A DNA stretch of 64,000 nt from the NCBI GenBank assembly GCA_023101725.1, contig JALJCO010010235.1:620001-684000 (forward strand). Direction: 5' to 3'. The notes under the pieces were generated by a model. It was not told the origin of the DNA and ran no database searches. It saw only the letters and a list, made by a program, of their open reading frames with translations. The stretch is from Atherinomorus stipes. Taxonomy: Eukaryota > Chordata > Actinopteri > Atheriniformes > Atherinidae. This document shows, in pieces, positions 32,719 to 44,500 of the stretch (its first letter is position 1; every line of letters starts with the position of its first letter). The translations under genes were made by a program, and so were the position numbers.

Positions 32719-33599
32719 TTAATTTACAGATGGTGGTCCACACCATAGGCTGTTAATAAGACACGTACGTCCAGGTCAGACTGGCGGACACATCATAATC
32801 GAGGGGAAACCGCTCTGTCCTGTAATCTGCCGAATTGAAACTGCGTCCATCCAGCACAGAGCGGATCCTTCAGGCAGGAAGTCAGTCGATGGAAAGTAAA
32901 GTGATTGTAAAAATAAAACACTTTGCACAGACTTTGGATAACGTTTTACTCTGAAACATCATCATTACGTCCTAACCTGCGACACGAAGCCATCAGCTGA
33001 GAGAGAATCTCACTTGACACGTGACACCATGGTTGATGAGACGTTTATATATGTTAACTCACCAGCAGATGCACAACAGAGGAAAAGTGATCAAACAAAC
33101 TATATTTTTATGCAAAGTAAAAGCCCCCTGCAGATTGGTGATGCTGAACTAAAAGTTAATTATACATAAAACTTACTGACATTTTTCAAGTTGCTAAAAA
33201 ACTGTTTCTACTCTGGTTCGTCAGTATTTTTTTCAGGTCTAACAATAAAGATCGATTAGGCATATTATGTCTGTTGAAGAGAGAAAAATATTTTCTCTCC
33301 ATGTGTTGGAGTGAAAGCGTAGACCACTGCCTCCTACACACAGTGAACAGTAAAATGAGGATATTCAGCTCAGCCTTATTTACTCTAAATCTGTTGATGT
33401 TATACTGTAAACATTTCACCAGAGAAGTGGGTGTTTCTGTTTGTGCATTAGCATCGAACCAATTTAAAACAAACAGCTCTGATTCTCTGGTGTATCGATC
33501 ATTGCTCCCTCACCTCATTCATTCTCAAGCTTGATCCATAAACACAGCCTCAATGGCCACTATCCTGCAGGTTTTAGATGTTTCTGTGCTCCAACACAC

Positions 33600-33890
33600 C
33601 TGATTCAAATCAATACAGGTCTTCCTGTGTGGAGTTTGCATGTTCTCCCCGTGTATGTGTGGGTTCTCTTCAGGCACTCTGGCTTCCTCCCAACATCCAA
33701 AGGCTTGCATGTCAGGTTAATTGGTCACTATAAATTCTCCCTATGAGTGAGTGTTGGTGGTTGTTTGTGTCCGTGTCTTGGCTCTGCATGGTGTACCCTG
33801 CCTCTGGAATGGTAGCTGCTGGGATCGGCTTCAGCCCCCAACCCTGTGTTGGAATTAGTGGGTAAAGAAAATGGATCAGTGAAGTTTAGA
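33600..33890 (+). repeat. Common fish dispersed repeat (SINE-like)
   Basis: Contains the widespread fish motifs gtggagtttgcatgttctcc, ccaaaggcttgcatg, ggttaattggtcac and gctgggatcggcttcag, ending near aagaaaatggat. I recognise it as a common repeat but cannot name the family. Confidence 0.65.
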
Positions 33891-34621
33891 ATTACAGTTG
33901 AAATTAAATGATGATAACCCAGATTACAAAGTTTTGTTTTCTGTTTTAAAGATCATAATGTAGGAAAAGTAATTGACAAGTAACAGGAAAATGCCTCCAA
34001 CAACACCCTCAGCGGTCTCCCTCAATAATCTTTGTAGAGTGTTATGTTATATTGGAATTCATTTGAAGAAAAATAGCATATCTGTCATTTAAATTACTGA
34101 AACACAGTCTGTTATCATGATCTTTGGTATGCTCAGTATTCATGCTGTATCAATACTTAAATATTAAAGTAAAATATCTCTTCCCAGTCAAGTGACCCCA
34201 AACTCATCACCCTAAATTCCTCTGAGGTTCAATGCTGGATGCCAGTTTTGTATTTTTGTTTTTTTGTATATTATCTAAATTTAAAAACAAAGCAATCCTT
34301 CAGATATCACATGTACAGTCTGTTTTGTTCGCTGACTGTGATTAAAACAATTTAGCAGTTTCCACATTGGACCATCTTTGAAATTGAGTCTGCACTCTTT
34401 AAATGCATCATCTTGATATGCAGTAGAGTTAGTGGTGTTAAAGAGCTTTGAACAGTTTGATATGATGGATCGGTTTTTGACTGAGGTTTATGTCCCGCTG
34501 TTCACTGGAACAGAGAAAATATAGAGTATTTTATTTCTTAACGAAACTTCATTTACAGATTTAATCTTCACGTTTATGTCTATATTTGGTATTTATATAG
34601 CCTATGCTTCTGAGCTGTAAA

Positions 34622-35735
34622 CTTCAGCTATGTCCCATTTCGGGGTCTGTACACTACCAAGTGTGCAGACTACGTAGGCTACAGAGAGTGCTATGTAGTC
34701 CGTGCAGTCTGAAGCAGCTTAACCTTTGCGAAATGAGACATCCTAGCCTTCAGAATTTCCCATAGTGCTTCAGTCCTGCTGCTTAGCAAATGCAGATTCA
34801 GCAGCTATCAAGTGCGCTTCAGATATGTTGTAAAAATTCCTTTTTATTTACCTGCCATGACCTGAACATTAACAGCCCATCAACCTGCCATTATCGCCAG
34901 CTGAGTTGGTTCTGTTACTTGTTAACTGAGTAATGTCAAACAAATGCATTTTCTGAGGCAAAACCTCTCATTTTAAGCTTGACCACATTTTTTTTAAAAT
35001 TTTCCTCAGAAGCCATCTGTTGTTTCTAGCCAGTAAACACTTAACACTTAAAATCCACAAATATATACAAATACTACAATCCGAGTTATGCTGCTTTTTT
35101 TCCTGCCATCTTGTGCACAACAAATTCTTGGATCGGCGAGGTTGTGACAGATACACCGCCAGTGACCTTCAGGCCAAACGAAGTGTGGGTTTGAAGGGTG
35201 GATTCAGAGGCTCCTTCTGAGGTTTTTTTTTCTTTTTTTGATTATTTACACAAAGTATATACAATTATGTATTTGTATAAATCAAAGGAATACTATCTGC
35301 CATAAGAACAAGAATAACAAAAACAGATTAAGAAATCAAACAACAGAAAATGCAGAATGGAAAGAAGCAGAAAATAACATACAACAAAAAAGAGAAAAAA
35401 CAAACAAACAAAAAACAGGAACCATTAGTCTTCTACTGAAATATATTTCCTTACTGCATCCATAATCTTCATAGCTTTCCTGTTAGCTACATATTTTAAA
35501 GTGTTGGGTTATTTCATGTTTAAAATGCATTCCATTAGGTTTATTGGGCCAATTTTGTTTTGTGGATGTGATACTTGGCTAACATGAGGATCTGTATCAG
35601 GAGGGAGAGGTCTCTGGGGACAGAGGCATTTTCAAAAGTTTCTGAATTTGGACAGCACTTGGCGCTCTGCTGTGACGTAAGCAGCCAACGAATCCGCACT
35701 TCGAAGTGCGCAGACCTCCCTTTGGGACACAGCTA
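34622..35735. mobile_element. DNA transposon remnant with 'tagctgtgtccc' ends
   Basis: Left end agctatgtcccatttcgggg; right end acctccctttgggacacagc, which is its imperfect inverse. The interior is AT-rich, with no transposase frame recognised. Confidence 0.6.
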
Positions 35736-36135
35736 TGTACCAAAGCAGTGTGGGCAGGTTTTGCTATACAGTATAAAAGTAGTACCCTTGTTACTTATGT
35801 TCCATCAGGTAAGATTTATGTTATCAGACACCTTCTATATCAGAAAATGGAAAAAAAGGTTTTATCTGTCTCAACTACTGCGTTAGTTATCAAAAAGGAA
35901 TAACTAGATGAAAAGTGATTTGTCCCATTCATACTACAGGTCAGTCAGTAGGTCTATGTTTCTTTTTTGTATTCTGTGATTAATGTTGAATAATCCAGTG
36001 TTACTATACAATATGCTAGTCATGTTGGATTTTATGCTCAAAGGAGGGAGTGTGTTTGTGTTTAATGCAATTTTCTCTAGCACCACAGTGCAGAGCCTCC
36101 ACTTCTTGTTTTCTTGCATACCAGTAGAATATTTA

Positions 36136-37120
36136 CAGTAGTGCTTGGACGTTTATATACCTTCCCATTAAAGAAAAGGCAAACTTCACAGAAGTAATTC
36201 AAATAACACGAAACTGAAAAAAATAATAATAGATAAAAATTTACTAAAGTAAATTTGGTCAAATGAAATATTGATTCTGAATTTTTGTTTTAAGAAATGA
36301 TAAAAACAAATGAACAAGCAAAACTGTCCCAGACAAATTAAAGCACCTTGTTCATGAACAGTGGACCAAAATACCCGCCAACAGGTGCTAATGCTGCGTT
36401 CCATTTTCATCGGAACTGGGAAGTGGGAACTGGGGGGTGACGTCACACCCGACCAACTTGCGTTCCAGCTCACTGGTCGGAAAACCAGTTAGCAACCTAG
36501 CAAAACAACGTGTTTGCTAAGGCTATTGCTATTAGCCGTTGTTGGCACAGCTGGTGTTTTAGTTCACATATACGACATGAAAAATGTGAATTACACTACA
36601 GCAGCTTCCCCGTACATCTGTATAAACCAATACTACGTGTACGATTGATTTATGCAACAAAATATTAGTAAGAAGTGTAAATAAATGTAACATTATAGAA
36701 GCTTCTAAAACTGCTAACACCGGGCGCGGCCATCTTTAAATCTGAACTCGGAGCTGCGAGAGTTGTCTGACTTTCCGAGTGGGAAATCCGACTTCAGGGG
36801 GGCGTTCCAGTTGAAACTTCCTACTCGGAACTGGGAATTTCCGACTTCCGAGTTCAAATGGAACGCAGCATTAAGTCTTATTGAACATTACAGAAAACAC
36901 CTGAGTACAGTGATTGCCTTGAAGTGTTGCTCAACAAAATTTTTGCTCAGACAGAATCCCCATCATGCTTGTATACTTATTTCATTTATTTTTTATATTT
37001 CTGTTGAACCACAATTCAAAATCAGTGTCATAATTTTCATACTTTTTAAAAATGTATTGTTACTTTGGTCAATTTCAACTTATTTCACTGACATTTTTTT
37101 CTGTCTTTAATGGAATAGTC
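36136..37120. mobile_element. TIR element, copy 1, carrying a nested MITE
   Basis: It starts acagtagtgcttggacgttt. Its body (aacagtggaccaaaatacc, tgttgctcaacaaaat, accacaattcaaaatc, tatttcactgac) matches the copy at 58040..58487 in order. The MITE at 36391..36871 splits it. The right end is degraded. Confidence 0.6.
36391..36871. mobile_element. MITE with long imperfect TIRs and TA duplication
   Basis: The ends ATGCTGCGTTCCATTT and AAATGGAACGCAGCAT are exact inverses, flanked by TA on both sides (36389..36390 and 36872..36873). Subterminal ggaactgggaa/ttcccagttcc blocks repeat several times. Because it sits in the middle of a repeat whose second copy lacks it, its insertion boundaries are well supported. 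Confidence 0.85.
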
Positions 37121-37394
37121 TGTAAACTTTCAAGCACATCAGAGGACAGAATTAGAGTGAATCATTTTGAAAATGAAAGTAAACTAATCCCTGTTTTTTT
37201 CTTCCTCTTTGTCATCCCCCATCAAGGGCTTGCACAAACTGTAATTTGTCTGCTTTACTCTGGGTAAAGTGTTTTTTTGATTTTGTGATTTTGTGAATAA
37301 TTGAAATTGGATATTGACAAGGAATAGATGGATGGAAGAACATCTTAATGTATCTTAAGTCTATCACAAGCTCATATTGCTGACTAGCGGTATG

Positions 37395-37804
37395 TAGGGA
37401 TGGGCGATATTTTATCATGTGCGATATATCGTCAAAGAAATTCCCCATGAAAACAATTTGTCCTCTCACGATAAAAATTATATATTTATTTATCAGCTTG
37501 CATTTACAGTTATTTATATATATTTTTTCTGTTTGCATTGTTTGAATAAATGTCAAATTTGTTCTCATATTTCAGACTTGTTTGGTTGGTGTTACTACAG
37601 TTTTGCTATACAGGTGTACTATTGGGACTTAATTGACCTGGTTTTGTAGTTTCTAGTATCATTTTAGGGTTCCCAAGACAGAATGTAGTGATAGATTTAT
37701 AATTCAAACAATTAGGATGATATTTTTTATTGTTCATTGTCGTTACCATGATGAGGAGCAGAAATTATCATGGTATATTTTTTAGTCCATATCGCCCATC
37801 CCTA
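37395..37804. mobile_element. hAT-type MITE with 8-bp target-site duplication
   Basis: Ends TAGGGATGGGCGATAT and the exact inverse ATATCGCCCATCCCTA. The flanks are gcggtatg (37387..37394) and gcggtagg (37805..37812), a 7/8 duplication. Length 410 bp, non-coding. Confidence 0.88.
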
Positions 37805-38365
37805 GCGGTAGGTTACATGCAGGTCAGCTCCCTCTAAAGTTCAGAAATGACTTGCAATGGCTTCTTGATGATCAGCAGTGTTGTGCAGGATATATGCAGG
37901 TTTGTGCTGTAAATCAGCTTGTTTATACTCATCACGGAGTAAACCAACTTCTAAATCCCCACTTATGTTCACCACTTCATTGGTGCATTTATTTATTTTT
38001 TCTGGGCAGATTAAGAAATAACATGCTGTTATCCGCCTCTCACTGGCTAGTGGTGTTTACTATAAGCCAGAAGTCTTCCCTGATGCCAAGCAGTAGAAGA
38101 TATGGGACAGTGTCCCATGACTGGACCATTTTTTTGGCAATTTTTTTAGGTTTGGACATGCCTCTGTGTTCTGCTTCTGTCAGCTCTTGAAGATTCTGTT
38201 GTTGGTTGTGCTGTTGCTGATGCTTTAGCTTTGATATGTTGTTGAAAACAAAAAAAAATCTCCTTTATGTTCGAGTGAACCTTTGTGTTACCTCTTCTAG
38301 CACAAGCTAGCTCTTAGCCAATCAGGGTTCAACCAGCATGCAAGCAGGGATTGTATGGTTTTAAG

Positions 38366-38855
38366 TAGGGATTCACGATATAATCGTTCCCCTATCGGTT
38401 TCGGCCTTAAAACTGAGCATCAGTCATCAGCCACCCCACTGATATTTAATCGATATTTAACCGATCAGGCTGCTGTTTATAAAGTCTAAAAAAAGACCAA
38501 AACTTCTTTTTTACAGTCTTTAAAACCTCTAAAGAAAGTTTCTTTTTGGGTGTTCTGTGTGAACAGAGTTTTTACATGGTCATTTGTGTAAATAACCAAA
38601 TATCCTTTTTTTTTTTTTTTTTTTTGTATTTTTTTCTGAGAGAGAGGAAAATCCAGGTCGTTCTAGGATATAATGCACATATCCTTTTGTTTTTTTTTTA
38701 ACAACTGTCATTAAGTTTGACTTAGACATAACACAAGATGAGGTATTTAATTTTGCCCAAGGAATGAATATTGCATAATTTATTTTTCAGCTTCAATATC
38801 AGTATTGACATCGGTTATCATATATCGGCCAAAATTCAGATATGGTGGATCCCTA
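38366..38855. mobile_element. hAT-type MITE with 8-bp target-site duplication
   Basis: Ends TAGGGATTCACGATAT and the inverse-like ATATGGTGGATCCCTA. The flanks are gttttaag (38358..38365) and tttttaag (38856..38863), 7/8 identical. A long poly-T tract lies inside at about 38607..38626. Confidence 0.85.
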
Positions 38856-41064
38856 TTTTTAAGCGTTTGGTGCATGTCTGTCTGAGTTGAGAGAGACTGT
38901 CTGTCTGCGGTAGCTAAGAGGACGTAAACTGGGGCTTCCAAGAAGATATAGAGCATAGAGTTTGTTGCGCAAAGTGTTAAATCCTATGCCAAACAAGCTG
39001 TTAAAAAAATCAGGGTTGCATTTAAGAGTATATCTACTTTACTGGGCACCACTTAACCACCATTAACTAGTTAGAGTAATTACTGAGTCCTTTATTTTGG
39101 CTTGGGTTTGTAGAGAGAAAATAAAAGTGAAGATTGTAACCCAGAGCTTTTATCACAGGTCTCGAATGCTGCAACTGATTTGATGTTTTAGATGTTTCAA
39201 TTATTCTTGGCTCATAAGTCTGCATTCTTAAGTTTCTTGAAGCTGCATGTTCGGGTAAAAACAAATTTTCTGGCTTCTCATGTTAGTTGTATCACCAAAG
39301 TACTCACATTTCTTGAGGAGGATTTGACACACTACCTGCATTGTATTAATAAGTAAACAAATCTGAAGTGTGTTCAAGTTCGCATCATGGTACATCCAGG
39401 AAATGAGAAATTTCCACAAGTCAAACCTGATGTAGAAATGCTGCTGAGCACTAACTGGTGAGGTATTCTCACCTGTCTGCATAACAGCAACATCTCTGCA
39501 ACAGCACTGAAGCCCTATACACATCATCTCTATTTTCTCTGTTGAGAAAAAAAGTTGGCAAAACTTTGCACACTGTTTATAAATCTGTGGACATGGTTTG
39601 CAAAACATAAGACATGGATATCCCATTTGTGCACAAGAATGGCTCATCCATGTGCATGAATTATGGATCCAAAATCAATAAAGTTGAGTTTTACCAGTTT
39701 GTTGGGAGGTAAGCTCTGTTGCACAGTTACACTCTCTCTGAAAAAAGATGCTGGTCACATCTGTACTCAGACCTGCAACGCATTGATCACTGTACATGTG
39801 TACACAAAACATTTTGAATCACTAACACAGCACAGCAATGATAAACACCTGATTCTGCCCATGTCCAGGGGATATTGTCTCCAGTTAATCGTGGAGCAGT
39901 GAAGAGTCAAATCAAGTAGAATCATGGAGAGAACAAAGATGAAACAAGGAACTCATAATGCACAGATTTGCAAATCATTTAAAGGCTATATTTAATTTGA
40001 AAAGCAGAAAAACAACATATCAGATGGTGGAACTGAGAAATTCTCTTGTTTTTGAGAAAATTCTTACTGATTTCCCATTTGCAAGGCCAAGTCTAAAAAG
40101 AACATCTCTGAGTTTGAGTCTTTCAGAGACAAAGACTGATAAAAATCACTCATTAAAAGACTGCACGAGTAAATAATTCAAAAGAAAAGTAGAATGTAAC
40201 TGTGTCCTGAAGTAACCTGCCTGCAATGAAGACATGTCATCAAATGAAAACGTCACATCATGCAATGAGAAACATAATCGCATGGAAGTGGGTTGTGAAT
40301 TAATATTGTTTGACTGTACAGGGATTGTACTGTTACTGATATAGTAGAATTTAAAACATGACTCATAACTCTGTTGCCTTTCGTATCTTGTTGCCTTTCG
40401 TATCTTGAATTTTAGCGTTATAGTTTTAAATTATCGGGTTTAGGAAAGATGATTTGGAAATTTGATGTTTTCCCTTGCATTGAAGAGGGTTTTTTTTTTT
40501 TTTTTGTCAAAAAAATGTCAAAACATCCTTCACATTGTTCTGGAAGAGAGAGGAGGGTGCTTTTTTTATTTTTTCCTTTTAACAACAGCCTACCCCCCCC
40601 CCCCCTTTTTTTTTTTATGTAGCCTTGAATTTTCCCAAATAGTAATACTTTAATGGACTTTGCAGCATCATAAACCTGTGACTTGTATGGTTGCTTTTGC
40701 AGGGAGTTACACTTCTCTGTAGCTACTCAATACACACTGCTATTTCTGTATGAGCTCTGCATATTTTGAACAATGTACAGACAAAAGATAAAGGTGAATG
40801 GCCGTCAAACGTACACTTAAAGCTTAGTAGTTGTACTTGTTTCTTAAATATCGTTTATATGACTCTTGCCATTATCATATATGAAAATTTTTTATCTTTT
40901 ATTTATTAATTTTTGCCGCATTTGACAAGAAATAATCCGTGTTTGTAAATGTCAATCGGTTAAATAAGCGAATTAATGAAAATTTTCAAAGGGAGGACAA
41001 AAATTCCTCCTATCCGACTGCGAGCAAAGCTGACTCTTTATGTTGTTACATTGTAGCGGAAAGA

Positions 41065-41541
41065 ATGTCGGAAAGGGCCGAGGATGACGTCAGGGGGGAG
41101 CAGCGCCGAGCGGCCAGGCAGCAGCTGAAGCAGCAGCAGCAGATCCAGCGGGGAGAAGGCTCCACAGCAATGGCGACTGTTGCGGAGCGGAGATCATTGC
41201 CTAGTCCTGAAATAATGCTGGGACAGCCTTGGAGCAACTGGGTCGACGCCACCAAACTCCACGGACACGACGGTGAGTTCCCCAGCGTCCCGAATGTGCG
41301 CGAGGAAGCGAGGTAGAGCGCGACAGTTTCTAGTCCTGTCCTTTTTTCGGCCGATTGCATGCAGTTTTTGGTTGAATATGAAGAAACGCTACTGGTAGCA
41401 ACAGCACGGTCAGACAAGCAAGTGCAACTATTTATCTGTCTCTGTGTCGGATCGGCACATTTTTCAGGTGCTGAACCGGAGGAAAGTTTCAAAGACTTGG
41501 GGAAAAATCGAGAAGCCATGCGTTTGTGCAGAGAAGGTGAG

Positions 41542-41572
<31 letters not shown>

Positions 41573-44500
41573 CCCTCCGCTCTAGGGCCAAAGGTATATT
41601 TTGGTTCTGGGGGTTTGCACACATACACACAGGCTCAAAACACTTTACATGCGTCCTACAGTTAAAACGTACTAATGGTCATGCGGATTAAAAACTGACT
41701 GGACAACCGGATATTGTCACTAAAACGTGTCTTTTATTTGTGACATGTTGGTATACAGCTGTACTTAAAACAACGTTATTGTTAGTAACTAAGATTCACT
41801 GTAGTTGAGTTTAGGCCTAAAAATAGAAATCTTGGGTAGTTTTCGTTATGTACAATGTGTTAATTTAACTTAATTTAGCATCTATATTTCTGGTTTTCTA
41901 CAAATAAAAACTTGGATGTTTTTTGGCACTCCCCTTTATCGGGTTACAACAGCAAAGCTTGTCGCTTTAAGAATTGTACAGAACCAACACTTTATTACTT
42001 TGTAGTAATGAAAATTATTCTTAACATTTAAGTTTTTAATGTATATGTTACCATAGAAATCCCTTTGTTGGTATTAATCTGCAAAAATAGTTATACTTAG
42101 GTCGTGATACACAAAATATAAGCAATAGAAATATTTTTGTGGCAGAATAAAACAATAAATTATGTAAGGAATTGGAACAGAGTGCTACGTTTGAGAGGTC
42201 TGATCTGTTCAGACGCGACGCATGTAAACTCAAAGTTTGCATCCATGCTGGGGGGGGTCTTACTTTGGTGATAATCATGCTCCTGCTCATAGCCATAATC
42301 TCAGGAAATGCTTATTTATTTTTAAAATTGATACCTATTTTAGGGTCTTGCCAGCACAAAAGAAAGGACATTATTTGCCCATAAATGTACAACGACAGAT
42401 AAAGACATTTACTGGCCCTGAGCCTCAGAGTGAGCTTTGCATTTAGTTTTTCTTGGAAGCATCTGAATTAGCTGTTTTGTTCTCTTTGCAGACCTGGATT
42501 TAAAATGAGGGTCAATACTGAAGAGCAGGAACACGCTAGACCTTAAAACTTTATCATAATAAAGTGAGTGATACTGAGGGTTGAAGATAAACTTGAATGA
42601 TAATCTGAACGACTTCGATGTTAGATTTTGATGTTCAGCCTCTTTAAAGAAAAGGCATTTTTGGCATGATTGCATTTTCAAGCATTTCTGCAAAACATTG
42701 AAAGCAACTTTAAAAGGATAAATTAGTTTCAAACTTTTGAGAGAGCGAAAGAAAATGTTTTTATATCAGTGTCTTCGGTCACCTCAAAAATTCCCAGAAA
42801 ACCGAGACTTTTTCTGATGCCCCTTGAGTTATAATTTGTTCAATGAGCAGTTGGTTTGAGTAGAGTTGCGCATCCACCTTATCTTTATCTCTACCCAACT
42901 TTAATTTCATATCATGATTATTTGCTGTCCTTGCGGTCTGAGGGGAAAATTGTGATTCTGTTGGACTTACTCTTGAGTTCCACTTATAATCTTTTAGTTT
43001 ATTCTGAGTTGAAAGAGGGAAATTTGCGGCTCAGCCATCAGCGGCCTTGTCATTTCTAAAATAAACTAAAAAACATCAATGAAAAATATCCTGTAAAAGC
43101 AATAATTCTTATCTTTTACCTCTGGGAATGTAATCCAGACATGGAGCAATGGTCCGATATTGAATTTTGGGGTCTGTAGAACAGTTTATTTTATATATCA
43201 AGAGTAATTATGATGTTTTTTTGAATGCCAGGTGTCTGTTCAGTTTCGTGACGTATCAGTTCAACTGGTGATCGTCAGAACTGGGTGTTCTGTGTGCCTC
43301 AGTTTTAGCTCTCAGGCTATATTCTGTATTTTAAGCAGTACAGTAGCTGTGTGCTTGGAAGGTTATGGAAATAGACCCCACAGAAGTCAGAAGCAGACGG
43401 GAGTGAGTGGCCTCACACCCTAAAACAGACTGCGTGAACAGGGTTGAAAAGAGTGGTGGAAAATGTAGATAGTGCTGTTTGGTATTTTGACAATGCATGT
43501 CACAAACATTTCATTAAGTGCTCAGAAAGTTGTATCAGCTCGGCTTGTGAGCTGAAGGCATGATATGTCGCCTTTAAATCACTGCCCAGACAGATGTTTT
43601 ATCTTTTGTTCAAGGACACGAGCGAGCTGTGACACATGTGACCTTGGTGTAATGGCAGCTAGGACATCAAATTAAGATGCATCCTGTCTTTTAAGCTGTG
43701 TTACAAAACTGAGCGAAGAATAAGAATTTTATTTTCTGGTCAGAGATATTTTTCTGTTTCATTATTTGGCTGTATAAATTTCACGAGTAAGGAAAAGCAG
43801 AATTACAGAATTGAGAAGTTTCTTAATGAAGCAACTGGAGTTAAACACATTTTGGAAGGAACACATGTTGCCATTTCTGGATCTCATCCATCCTGCCAAA
43901 ACATTTGCATAAAAGCACTGAATATGAAGTCTTTGTTGGCGACATCACACAGAGGAAAGCTTTCAGGAGTGATGGCGAGCCTCTCTTGGGTCACATGATT
44001 TTTTTGCCCCACGCTTATGTCATCATATTGTTTCCAGCTTTAGCGCTCTTCTCTTCGTGAGTCGCTGTAAAGGGTTAATTACAGGCTACTCGTCGGGGGC
44101 CTTATCTAATGTTGCATTTACATTGGTCAACAATGTGTGCTGTGTACTTAGCCTAAGATTATTGCGCAATTCCAGCAACAAATTTCCCCAGAACCCCCCA
44201 GTGACAGAAGCACAGCTTTAGTATCACATATGTTTTGGCTTGTATGGAATGGCACAGAATATATGTGATTTGAACTGTGCATTTTTGTAGCAGCAAGGCT
44301 TCAGAAAGACTCCCTGTATGGTGTTATGGAGTTTGAGATAAATGCCTCTCCAGGTTAAAAGAGTGGTCATTTTAATATTTGTGGCAGCTTAGATCACTCG
44401 CTATGCAGCTTGCTTGACGTGATGGTGTAGCAGCGTCTGCCAGTGACTGTTGTTTGTGTCATGGGCCTGATCAACACATGCTGCTCATGGCAGAAGTTTG

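Larger units (their letters stand above)
29982..41056 (+). other. Proposed ATXN7 intron 1 (about 11 kb), transposon-rich
   Basis: It lies between the presumed untranslated first exon and the exon holding the start codon, and contains the separate DNA elements listed below. The parts 38860..40900 and 33900..34600 are AT-rich and show no gene. A C-run and poly-T tracts lie at about 40490..40610. Confidence 0.4.

Noticed and set aside
39228..39647. A 139-codon Cys-rich minus-strand frame
   Set aside because: No recognisable motif, no splice or promoter context, ordinary AT-rich intron composition; probably chance.
41046..41630. A 194-codon minus-strand frame
   Set aside because: It is antisense to ATXN7 exons 1 and 2, with a poly-Lys run from the intronic poly-T tract.
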